Positions 48,201 to 59,005 of a stretch of 64,000 nucleotides of DNA are shown piece by piece. The notes beneath the pieces were generated by a model. It was given only the letters and a program-made list of their open reading frames with translations. It ran no database searches and was not told where the DNA came from. Source of the stretch: Triops longicaudatus (Eukaryota; Arthropoda; Branchiopoda; Notostraca; Triopsidae); contig JAGQDJ010000016.1 of assembly GCA_022885665.1 (NCBI GenBank), positions 186,001 through 250,000 on the forward strand. Reading direction: 5' to 3'. A program made the translations under genes and the position numbers. Within the stretch, counting starts at the first letter, position 1, and the number at the start of each line of letters is the position of its first letter.

Positions 48201-51200
48201 ACAATAAAAACACGCGATAAACATATCTATTTGCTTGTTTTGCTAAACACAATTTTTATTGTATTCTTTTTATGTTTCAGATTGTCCAAAGGGACCTGTT
48301 GATTTCGAAACGGCCATCCTCGCCACAGGTAAAAACAATCCAAGAATAGCAATGAAGACAACAAACCTTCATGGCACTGGGTTAAGGTTACTCCTTGAAA
48401 CGGTTACGACACTGTTTATCCATATTTGATGAACTTAATTCACTGCTTATGATTTTATCTCCAAAAAAGATATAGGGTTTTTTATTTGCCGTTAATTCGA
48501 CGATTGTAAATTATTTTAGAGCGACTTTTCAGACAGATGATAACGAACAACCATTTATAAAACGGCCCTGAAGGGATCAAGAAGATCTGACGTAAAAATT
48601 TCCCTCAAACTGATAAACCATAATTCGTATACGTAATCTTACTTAAGGTTTCTTCAAAATTTCGTGCGTTATGTAATGAAATAAATAGATTTTATTGGTT
48701 AATGTCCGAAATTTTGAAACGATGCTTAACCATGTTAAAATAAAAGCACACAGAAATAAAATTTATAATAAAAATACGAATGTGGAGACTAAAATGCTAA
48801 AACTTCTTCATAAAAATATAGATTTTTCAGAGAATATTCGTTTTTTAAAAGAATATCTATTGAATGGCAGTGAAAAAAAATATATTTTTTCAATTCTGTG
48901 AAATCTTGAAAAATTTCGTCCAGTCACTGCAAATTTACAAACAGCTTTATCGACAGTTCTAAAATACCAGTGCTTGTAAGGTATTATGCACATCCTTACT
49001 GTCATAAAATTTTTGGAAAACATTAAAAGTTTTTGACGAGATGACAAAAATTTCCCACGTAATTCAGTCATAAGGGCAAATGATGTGCGCTTGCCAAGCT
49101 TGGAAAATTAAGCCCAAAATCTTCAAGTGCTAGTAGTTAAGTTTAAGCTTAAATTTAAATTTAATTAAATTTCAGTTAAATTTTAAATTTAAATTGAATT
49201 CAAGATTAAGTTTAAATTTAAGTTGCAAGTATTTAAGGTTTGCAAATTAATCAGTCACAGAGATAATCACAATATTTCATAATTCAATCCATCATAATTC
49301 AGTCGTAAATTTAGACATTAACCAGAAAAATCTGAAAAGTGCATTAGTCTCTTTTTGCGCTCATTTCACTGTTTTTCCACATGGCGGTCGCGTTTACATG
49401 GACAGACGAATTGTGCTAATTTTCGAGCAAAATGGAAATGAGATAAAGTGGAAGGAAGTAGAATAGACAAAGTAACATATGGAAAGTTAGCGTTTTTGGA
49501 ACTGTATAAACAGAATTATAAAATCAGACGTAGTGCTGTTTTCAGGGTTTTTTTTTCCCTACCCCTCCTATATTTACGAAGGGGCGCGGTGACATTGGGT
49601 TTCCGTTTCTCAAATTGGCTCGTGTAAACATGTCCTATTTCGATAGGTTTTGGAAGGTTCAACTATCAACTGTTGATGGTCTGCGGCATGGGCTATGCTT
49701 GCGTGGCTGTTGAATGCCTCTGCGTCTCCTATTTATTACCTTCAGCTGAATGCGACTTGCAGCTCAGCTCGGCTGATAAAGGATGGCTCTCGGCTATTAT
49801 TTTCATAGGTAAAAAAAAAAATCGTGTCCATTTTATTGTTTAACGCCTAGTAACAATCTCAATGATCACTAACGGTATTGTTCCCTTTAGGAATGATGGT
49901 TGGAGGCTACGTTTGGGGCTCATTAGGTGATTATATCGGTCGCAAAGAAATCATCATCGCGTCACTTGTGATGGATTCCATTTTCAACATGTTGTCAAGT
50001 TTAGCTATGGAGTTTCCGTTATTCTTAACGCTACGTTTCTTTGGAGGTGTTGGGTAAGACCTTTGAACAGCTAAATATAGCGAAAGTAAAAGCTAACTAA
50101 TCGTTTTCTTCCTTTTTTCTGCTCTCACGTTACAGTATAAGTGGGCTAATAACAGTATTGTTTCCGTATGTGGCCGAGTTCCAGCCCGCAGCTAAACGGG
50201 GTTCAATGATCAGTTTTGTTGCCTCCTTTTTCATGGTTGGCAACGTTATTATGGCAGGTAACCATTCTCTCAACCTAATCCTTCACGTTCTGGCAGGTGT
50301 CTCATGAGTTCTCACGCAAAAATCTCACACGAGTAATTGAGTGTGAACTGATGGAGCTGAAGTTTTTAAGAATTTAAAAAAACAAAAAAATGTCAAACAT
50401 ACAAATTTCGGGATTCTATTTTAAAAAATAATTCAATTTGAATAGGTTTTTAAGGTTGCTAACAGAATATTGGAATTTGCAGGACTGGCATGGGCGATTA
50501 TTCCGTTGGATTTTGAGTACCAGTCGGATTCTTTACGATACAATTCCTGGCGTCTTTTCACGGCCATCTGCGCTTCACTAAGCATGCTCTCAGCGCTTGC
50601 TTTCCTTTCTTTGCCGGAATCACCTCGCTTTTTGTTGGCCAAAAACAAAGAAAAGGAAGCATTGGCAGTTTTTCGCACCATTTACGCTGCTAACACGAAA
50701 AAGCTGCCTGAAGAGTATCCCGTAAGTTACTGCTCGTATTTTAAGCATTGCCCTCATTTTTCCGTAACGCTTTTTATATTTTTTAATATTCTTATTGGTA
50801 CCGGTGATCATCACTTGACGATTATTTGTAGCGTAATATGTAAAACATAGTATATAAAGCTATAGTATGGTAAATAGTATAGTTTAATATACAATATTAC
50901 AGTAATTAATAACTGTTAAACACAATAAAGTAGTAACACGCTACAATATGTCACATAACGTCAAATTCGGATTACTAGTTTAACTTCGTGCGTTATTTGT
51001 AGTGCCAACAATTAATTACGGACAACGAAAAGAACGAAACCAAGGAACTCCCATGGGCCAAGAAAGTCTCTGCCACATTAGGCGAATTGAAGGAACAGTC
51101 TCGTATCATCTTTGCTCCACCCTTGCTGCGAAACATACTTCTACTTTTCATGATCCAGTTCGTCATCCAATTCGCGTAAGTTTAAGTTTGTTTCAATGAA

Positions 51201-52650
51201 CATTTTCTCACTTTCATTTGATCTCACAATTTTAACTATTTCCATATCACACAGTGGATACTTAAGAGAAATAATTTTTAGTTATCTCTGAAATCGATTA
51301 AACGATTTTGGCGCAATGGACATTGAAAACTCAAAGATTCAAGCTCCTGCATTCTCTTGCCAAAAATCTCGCGGAAAATTATCGAACAATTTGTTTGAAA
51401 GTATTTTAATAATAAGTGGGAAGAACAGCTAATCAAAACTTTATAGTAAAAAATAATAAATATGTAACGTTTTCCGCGAAATCAACTTGAAACTTTTCGC
51501 ACCTTTTCTAAGGTAAATAACCGATAGAGAGGTTTTTGCACAGTGGCCTTAAACAAAATTTCGATTTAAAACTGAATTACTGTATGTTTTATTTTTACTG
51601 AATTTGGATTTAGAAACATAGTTTTTATACATTTTAATTATTAATTCAGTCTAATTCCAACTAAGCTTTAAGTCAATTTCGTACGACATGTTCAGAAGGT
51701 AGATTTAAAATTACTAAATTGTTGTGTCGTAACGCAGGTACTTGGGATTGCTATTGTGGCTACCGGAACTCTTTAGCCGTTTGGAGAACTATTACAACAC
51801 ATTCCCTAACGTAACTTCTGTCACCGTTTGTGAAGTAGTGGATTACAAACCTGCGTCTCTTGGGATAACTGATCATCAAGAGCCGTCTTCTTGCTCTATT
51901 ACCGACAACCAAGTGTATATCAACGGGATCATCATCGCATTAACGCCTTTACCAGGAAACATTTGGACTTTTTACCACATGGATTGGCTCGGAAGAAAGT
52001 TTTTCTTAGGTAAAGATCTTTAACGCGTCTATTACGTCAATAAAAACCATGATAAAAAATAACCGAAAGTAAAAAAAAAATATTTTTTAAAACATATAAT
52101 AACAACATAAAACAACAAACTATAACATATCTTGTCTCTCATCCTTAGTTTTCCCAACCTTGGGCGCAGGTATTTGCGCCCTTTTGGTTTGGGTTGTGCG
52201 AAGCACAACGGACAACTTAATCGTCTCCGCATTTTTCACATTTTTCTCTACCATGGCTTTCAATTCCCTCAACGTGTTAACTACCGAATTGTTCCCTACC
52301 AATGTCAGGTATTTCAAAGCGTTCAACGCCTTTACAAATTTAATTACAAATGTAATCTAAAATTCCGATTTGGAATCACCTGTTTTAGATCAACCGCAGT
52401 TTCTATCGTTGGTATTTCTGCGAGATTGGGTTCCATTTTAGGAACAGTGTTGTTCGGCGCTCTGGTCGATTTAGTGTGTGCCGTACCTATTTTACTAGTA
52501 GCCGCATTTATGATAGGTAAGCAAGAAATCTTGATTTCGATTTATTTTAAATATTTTTCTTAATAAGCGATATTAATCCTTTACTTTTTCACAGGCGGAG
52601 GAATATTCGGTTTGCTGTTACCTAACACATCCAAAACGCCGTTAACGTAA
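45298..52650 (+). CDS. SV2L-3: SV2-like major facilitator transporter
   Basis: Exons 45298-45430, 48281-48328, 49647-49808, 49891-50053, 50136-50257, 50483-50721, 51003-51175, 51738-52009, 52149-52308, 52389-52516, 52595-52650 give 551 residues, the longest of the five. The basic, amphipathic-looking N terminus (MTVRSKWWNKQIANVRNLF) adds about 60 residues before helix 1. Helix 1 reads ACVAVECL..LPSAECD, so the first SV2 aspartate is a hydrophobic residue. The helix 2-3 motif is GSLGDYIGRKE; SPRFLLAKNKEKEA follows helix 6. The 7-8 loop is the longest among SV2L-1 to -4 and carries paired Cys (TVCEVVDY..SSCS). Intron 1 spans 2.85 kb and hosts transposon-like sequences. Confidence 0.92.
45456..45631. 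mobile_element. MITE with Tigger/pogo-like ends
   Basis: A 176-base segment flanked by TA on both sides. Its left end CACACAGTGAGATCTTGCTA and the reverse complement of its right end CAGAGTAGAGTCTCGTTATA are imperfect inverted repeats of about 25 bases. A TA target duplication with ends of the CTCGTTATAACGAAC type is, from memory, typical of Tc1/mariner-superfamily (pogo/Tigger) elements. It encodes nothing, so it is non-autonomous. It lies in SV2L-3 intron 1, 25 bases from the donor. Confidence 0.6.
45655..46196. mobile_element. Possible second, degenerate TIR element
   Basis: The right end GGTTCGCTATAGTGAAATTG resembles the right end of the neighbouring MITE (GGTTCGTTATAACGAGACTC), and a plausible inverted partner TACAATTGCAATATTTTAGT is near 45660. 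Boundaries are uncertain and the interior has no coding content. Confidence 0.3.
48329..49646 (+). other. SV2L-3 intron 2 (1.3 kb)
   Basis: AT-rich, with a stretch at about 49140-49230 built from repeats of TTTAAATTTAA and AAGTTTAAG. No coding region. Confidence 0.5.
49140..49235. repeat. TTAAATTT simple repeat region
   Basis: Alternating TTTAAGC, TTAAATTT and AATTTAAATT words make a self-complementary AT tract of about 95 bases in SV2L-3 intron 2. Confidence 0.65.
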
Positions 52651-53295
52651 AAACGGGATTGGTGGAAGTATTATTGGTCCATGCTAAAACTATTATTTAT
52701 TATTCTTAAAAAAAAAAAAAACTTCCCACATAAGGCTCATTCCCAATTATATGCACATACCTTGGCCAAATAGAGACTATTGTTAAGTCCATTTTTTTAC
52801 ATGTGAAAAATACGAATACAAAATGTATAGCCTAAAAAAAAGCGTAATGGGCCCGAGGTGATCTAATCAGTACTGCATTTCGTTGTTATCAAGGACTGCA
52901 TTGTACTGAGCATATGTGATAAGGTGATACCAGTAGCTTAGCGCTGGGTATCATACTTGATTGTAAGAACTTATCGTGATCGTAAAACGAAAGCGAGTGT
53001 CTGGAATTTGCTCTTGGTGATTGATTTACTGGCAAAATCTGGCGCAATAAAACGAACGTCAAGATTTTAAGAAAGTTCTTTAATGATGGCGAGTACTGCA
53101 GTGGATAGTGTGTTCAATTACTGTCTAAAACACCGTTTGTAAGTGAAGGGTCGCGTTCTTTCAATCACGAACTACGAAAACTTATAAAATTTGAAGGTTG
53201 CTACTTTTTCTTAAGATCTGGAATAAAGATGGTATTGCTCCATTACTACAGTTGACGTTCAACTAAGGTATAGTGCGTCGTGACAGGTGAAAAAC
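52651..53295. other. Intergenic, SV2L-3 to SV2L-4
   Basis: Contains a possible distal AATAAA (53046-53051) for SV2L-3 and, 113 bases before the SV2L-4 ATG, a TATA box. No further gene. Confidence 0.5.
53183..53190 (+). promoter_or_regulatory. TATA box of SV2L-4
   Basis: TATAAAAT in AACTTATAAAATTTG, 113 bases upstream of the start codon; predicts a leader of about 80 bases. Confidence 0.5.
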
Positions 53296-56200
53296 ATGGG
53301 AAAGAAAAAGAAACCGTACAACATCTACGTAGTCAATGAGCAAGATATTCTTGAGAATTATATTGCTTGCGAGCGGAAATGTGAACCCGAAGGTAACACC
53401 TGGGAAAGAGTGTGCTAGTAACTTATACAATGGGAATTGTATGCTTTTTTAACTTGAACTATGTTTTTTAAATACGCTTACTATCCTGATTCCTTAGATG
53501 CGGTCGATTTTGAAACTGCCATTGCTGCCACAGGTAATAATTTGAAGTTTAACACATGTCTCACAAAGTTAGGCTTAAAATGTTCTGGAAAGAGAAAAAC
53601 GTTAAGTAAATGAGCAGATTCTTCTAAGAAGGGGAAAATAATCTGGGATTTAGTTCATTTTTGTTTACTTCGTTCATTTCCAAAATGAAGCCACACAACA
53701 ACGTTAAGATAATTTCATCGAATGGCGCAATTTAGCTGAGCTTTGCTCCTAACCTTGTACAACAAAAGAAGAACGCCGTTTATTGATTCCATGCTATTTA
53801 TCTTTTTGCTGTATGCCTTTAATAAAGTAGGTTAGCTATTGTTTTGCGAAAGTTGCGCCACGCGATAATGTGATAGAAAAAAATACCTGTTCAACTACGT
53901 TTAATGTTTTTTTTTTAAATCAAGACAAAGAAATGACTTTCAAAGCTCAATTTATAGTGATAATATTCACAATTTGGACGTAATTATTCGCATTAAATTA
54001 TCCTCATTTTTTTATAAATGAATAAGTACGGTAAAAGAGGAAAATATATTTTAAGAAAATACGTTTAATGCAAATAATTGAAAAATGATACGGAAAAAAT
54101 ATGTGTGGTATGAAACTCCATCCATTTAAGGTTTGGCGATAAATTTCAGAATACTGAGCACAAATTGGAAGAATATCAAGAAAGCCAGACGCACGATTTT
54201 ACCCACTAACTAAAACCTGTTCTACAAGTACACATCTTTTCCCCACCTTTTTCCAGGAAATACTTAAAAAAATTATAAACATTATGTAGGAATGATAATT
54301 ACTATTATTTTAATGCAGAAATGCTAAGGCTCTGGATTAAGTTTAAGTTGTGAATGACTTGAAAGCACAGAGCTCGGTGTTATTTTTCTAACAAAATATT
54401 TCTGTATGAAACAGGCTACGGAAAATTTCACTACACTCTGTTATTACTCTGCGGCTTTTCTTTTGGTTGTTTCTCCTGTGAGAGTCTGAACGTGTCTTTC
54501 TTGATGCCTGCTGCAGAATGTGATTTAAACCTCACCTCGTCAGACAAAGGTTGGCTGTCTTGTATCACTTTCATAGGTAATAGACATTAAAATTAAAAAA
54601 TCCTTCTAAAACCCAGTTTGTAAGAATTAACTTAATTTGCTTACACAGGAATGATGTTCGGAAGTTATATTTGGGGCTCTTTGGGCGACTCCTTGGGCAG
54701 GAAAGAAATCCTCATTTCTTCCTTGGTTTTCGAATCCATTTTCAGTGTTCTATCCAGTCTATCCCAATCATTTGGTACACTTATCTTTCTTAGATTATTC
54801 GCTGGCTTTGGGTAAGTAGCTTTTTTCTACAGTTAATTAAAATTTACCTCAAAATTTTACTAACGATCCTTATTACTGTGCAGGTTGAGTGGAATTCTAG
54901 TGGTCTTTTCCTATTTTGCCGAATTCCAACCGTCGCTCAAGCGTGGAAGCATGATTAGCCTACTAGATGCCTTTTATATTGAAGGAAATGTTCTTATGAC
55001 CTGTAAAAAAAATGAAACTTCTACATTTAACTATTAAACATGTATTTTATTGGTTTTACAGTACTGGCGTGGTTAATTATTCCTCAAACCTTCTCGTACG
55101 TCTCTGACTCCTTTGAATACGACTCTTGGAGACTTTTCACCGGTTTATGTGGAATTACAACTCTGATTGCAGCCTTATGCTTACTGTGGCTGCCCGAGTC
55201 TCCAAAATTTCTTTTAGCCAAAGGACGACACGACGAAGCTCTAGAAATTCTGCGAAGGATATTTCGTATCAATACAGGCAAACAGGAACGAGACTTTCCA
55301 GTATTATGCTTCAAATTTTAATATTAATGACTCAAATTGATGACTAGTTTCACACTTGCATTCACATTAGTACACTCGCCTAACACTGGGTGCTGAAGAA
55401 AGCCCTGTGCAAAGCCTGTCATTTCTCAAGAAGTTTAAACAGACATTCGAAACCATTGTGGAGCAATCCAGAACGCTATTTAAGCCCCCTTTGCTAAGAA
55501 ATATAATGTTGATGGTTTTTATCCAGTTCGTTCTGCAGTTTTCGTAAGTTATTTGCGTAACGAATCTTATACTAAATAAAAGGATTGAACCCATCATTAA
55601 ATGTCTACTCTCTGCAGAAATGCAGGATTGCTGCTATGGGTGCCGCAGTTATTCCAAAGCTTGCAAACCTACTTGAATCAACATCCCAATGCCTCAATGA
55701 CTATTTGCCAAGTCATTACTATAGGCAACGACACAGATTTCAACTACGAGTGTCAGCCTGACGAACAAGTGTACATAAACGCACTAATTATCGCATTAGC
55801 ACCACTACCAGGAAATATACTGACCTACTTATACATGGACCGATGGGGACGCAAATTTTTCATCGGTAATGCAGCGTTTCAAGATATCTTGATTTATTCA
55901 GTTTTTGTATATCTTTTTAATTTTTCTTGTAACAGTGTTTGGTCTCTTGGCGGCTGGTTTGTCTGCACTGTTGGTATTAGTAATCAAAAGCGCAGCAGGA
56001 GATTTGGTGGTCATAGCTTTTTTCAATTTCAGTGCCAACATGGCTTTCAATGCCATTAATGTTCTTACTACAGAGCTTTTTCCAACCATTGTTAGGTAAG
56101 GCCATAAACCTGTTTGTTTACATAAATATGAACAAGTTCTGCGCTTACTAGGTCAACTGCTTTTTCAATCACCTTCGTCTCAGCACGACTGGGGTCCATT

Positions 56201-56388
56201 CTCGGAACAGTTATATTCGGAATCTTGATTGATATCATATGTGTTTTGCCCATCAGTCTTTTCACAGTTTTCCTAATAGGTAGTTTGTTTATTATTTTGG
56301 CTTTCACTTACCATTTTATCCCTGGTTTACAGGCGGTGGCTTCGTGGCTTTGCTTTTTCCCAACACTACCGGCAAAGTACTTGAGTAG
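53296..56388 (+). CDS. SV2L-4: SV2-like major facilitator transporter
   Basis: Exons 53296-53392, 53498-53533, 54415-54576, 54649-54811, 54884-55002, 55062-55300, 55371-55543, 55618-55865, 55936-56095, 56152-56279, 56333-56388 give 526 residues. The lysine-rich start MGKKKKPYNIYVVNEQ is unique in the array. Helix 1 reads GCFSCESL..MPAAECD: the first SV2 aspartate is Phe, the second kept. With SV2L-5 it shares a one-residue deletion in helix 4, the phrase LLDAFYIEGNV and the AWLIIPQ start of helix 5, so these two are sister copies. The 7-8 loop is the shortest (TICQVITIGNDTDFNYEC) but keeps both Cys. The helix 8-9 motif is MDRWGRKFFIG. Confidence 0.92.
53534..54414 (+). other. SV2L-4 intron 2 (0.9 kb)
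   Basis: AT-rich with a T9 run; nothing recognisable. Confidence 0.5.
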
Positions 56389-58896
56389 CACGCACATTAC
56401 TTGCAATACGTCCATGAATATGCCACACCAATGGTGATCCTTGATGAGCAATACAAATGTTTTTCATTTAACATAAATGCTATAAGTTTATTTCACGAAT
56501 TTAGTCTGTCATAAGAACGTTTTTGTTATGTTAATCACTTTGACTATTTTGGATACGAACAGCACGAAGAAGCTTGGTAAAAGCCACTAACACTTCCAAA
56601 CATCACGAAGTACTATTAGAATTTTGTGCAGTGCAGTCAAAATCAGTATTACGGCGTCCCGCTCTCCCTCTGCGGCAGCACTTTACAACTGAATCTCATA
56701 TTACGCGGGAATTTGACACGAGAAAACTGTTTTTACTTTATACACGGTTTCTGTGTATTGGGACTTGCTTACAAAACAAACTGTCTTTATCCAGCAAAAT
56801 TAGGAACAAACAATAGATATAAAGGCGGTAATATATTCAACACGCTTACTGCCTGTACGTAGGATATTTCCAGCTTTTTTTTCAAAGTCAATATTTGTTT
56901 TCGCGGGCTTTATAACTGACGGCAGTAATGTAGAGGAAAACCTTTTCTTCTATGGGGTTTTACACTCAACTCGGGATTATGGAGGAGCTACTGTGACGTA
57001 ATGCAATTTGTACGCAAGTGAACAAATGCAAAAGAATTCTGTTGGACTCTTGAAAACTGAAAATGCGATTAGCACACGTTCTCTCCTGTTTATCTTTTGG
57101 TGACGAAAACTTTAAGCGAAAAACAAGTTTAATATCACAGTCTTAATAACATTCATAAATATTAACACCCTTAAATTCAGGTGGAACTTCGCTATTAAAA
57201 GAGGATTTGCAACAGCCCTTATAACGCTCTTTAAATATTAACGCGCTTACATTGAAATGGAACTCCTCTAATGAAAGAGGATTTGCGAATTCAAATTAAA
57301 AATTCATCGACTGTAACATTCGTATGATTTCGATATTGATCTAAACGAAAGTGTATTTTATGTTTCTTGGTTCAGTGTAGCTTAGTCAGGACTAAAGAGC
57401 GAAGCAAAATTGCACTTAATATTGGTATCTTAACGTCAGAAGTTGATTCGAAGGTGCCTTTTCTGTCCAAAGTGCCTTAAATACCAAATTTCTACCTGTA
57501 TGAACGCCAATCATTAGCTTATCGTGCGGTTTACACTATGGTACTTTTAAGCGAGTCGGCATTTTTAATCTCTCGACGAGAGACGAGTTTGAACATGGCG
57601 CTGAACATTATACAAAGTGAGCCACTTATAAAAGTAGACCGGTTAAGATATATCGGGTTTGTACATGTTTAGCACATAAAGCTTCTAGTATCATATTCAG
57701 ACTCTGTGAGTAATAAGTAGGAATATTATAGGACTTTTTCTATTGCTAAGACCTTTTCAATTACCCATCCGCAAATAATTAGTAACGCACAGCTTGATTA
57801 AATTCAATTCTACTCCAGCATTATTCGCCCGACGACGGTGGTTTTCACTGGCGTCAACGCAAATGGCCGACCAAGCTATCTTAACTGTTTAATTCATGTT
57901 AAATGTTTGACTGTGTTATCAGTTTAAGCTTTGTGGTTAAATCAAGTTTCCGTCTGAGAACACCGACAAAGGTGATAGGGAATCTCTTTCGTTTTCGTGG
58001 AGGTTCCTTTACAAAATGGTACGAAATTCAAGGATCTCTAGACATCTCTGTGAGAAACTACCGCGTACACGTCGCAAATCTGACAAAAGCATTTTGGAAG
58101 GAAAACGTGTAGACGCACGGATTATGGCTAAGAAAGATTTTTAATTATAACAGATACTCAACGATTATTTTTGTGTTAAAGCTGTACCAAACCCCTTTTT
58201 TCGAGTGTGTTAATTTCAAACAATATTTAATACAATTTTTAATAAGCGATCTATTTTTTTGTATCAACCTATTTAAACTATTTCTTAAGTAGTTAATAAG
58301 TAAATATTAGCTACATAGCTTCTGTACATTCAGTTACATGGGTTCATCAATTATAAAAGAGATATTTGAACGATAAATATCAGTATGCAGAAAGAATTAT
58401 AAGACAAGTTTTACAATGTAACATGCCATCTTATGTCAAACAAGGAATTTCCAGCACGTGTAAAATTTCACACGCAATTTAAACACATGAGACGCCACAT
58501 GGTATTCAAGCTGAAATATTTTTTTTCGGCATGATTCGATACTGTTCTGGAACAAAAAATAGGACATTTCGTTCAAAACAATACAAGTTTTATTTTACGC
58601 AAAGTAATGTAAAAGGTCAGTGCGCTTGTGTTTCAAATAAGCTCAACGTAATGAAGCACGTAGGCACCGAATATTCCCACAATAACAAGGAAGACAGCTC
58701 GAGATCGAAGTTCACCATGAGGGATTTTCTGCGTAAGCATGAGTCTCAAGTCGTATCTCCGTGGGGGGAAACTCTTACCATTCACACTTCTTTAACGTTA
58801 TGTGACATTAAGTTAGTAAGGGACAGGGACATTTGCGACGCGTTTCTCTTTTTAACGCTCCACGCTACTTATCAGCACTGAATAGAACGGGACATG
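56389..58896. other. Intergenic, SV2L-4 to SV2L-5
   Basis: The widest spacer in the array (2.6 kb to the next ATG). It holds a two-copy tandem repeat (57154-57286). A frame of 116 codons (58531-58881) ends just before the SV2L-5 TATA box and has no homologue I know. I searched for a decayed sixth transporter copy (YGKFHY, PESP, GRKFF phrases) and saw none. Confidence 0.5.
57154..57286. repeat. Two-copy tandem repeat
   Basis: Two units offset by about 76 bases share ATATTAACRCSCTTA, then GGAACTYCKCTAATRAAAGA-like sequence and end with AGAGGATTTGC. Identity is roughly four in five over 56 bases by eye. Confidence 0.65.
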
Positions 58897-58905
58897 TATA
58901 AAAGG
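58897..58905 (+). promoter_or_regulatory. TATA box of SV2L-5
   Basis: TATAAAAGG, the strongest of the array, lies 109 bases before the ATG; predicted leader about 80 bases. Confidence 0.65.
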
Positions 58906-59005
58906 CAGCTTGGAGACATTCGTAAGGTTTTTGCCAGTGAACTACTGATAACAACGTGTCTCCTTTCAGCAAGAAGTTCCTGGGGATTTAGTGACAGTAG
59001 CAGAA

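Larger units (their letters stand above)
45431..48280 (+). other. SV2L-3 intron 1 (2.85 kb)
   Basis: Besides the terminal-inverted-repeat element at 45456-45631 and a related degenerate end near 46170-46196, it holds T-rich tracts (46340-46460, 47169-47182). Open frames near 46990-47400 lack homologues. Confidence 0.5.

Noticed and set aside
58531..58881. 116-codon frame upstream of SV2L-5
   Set aside because: Ends just before a strong TATA box; no homology and no splice partners.
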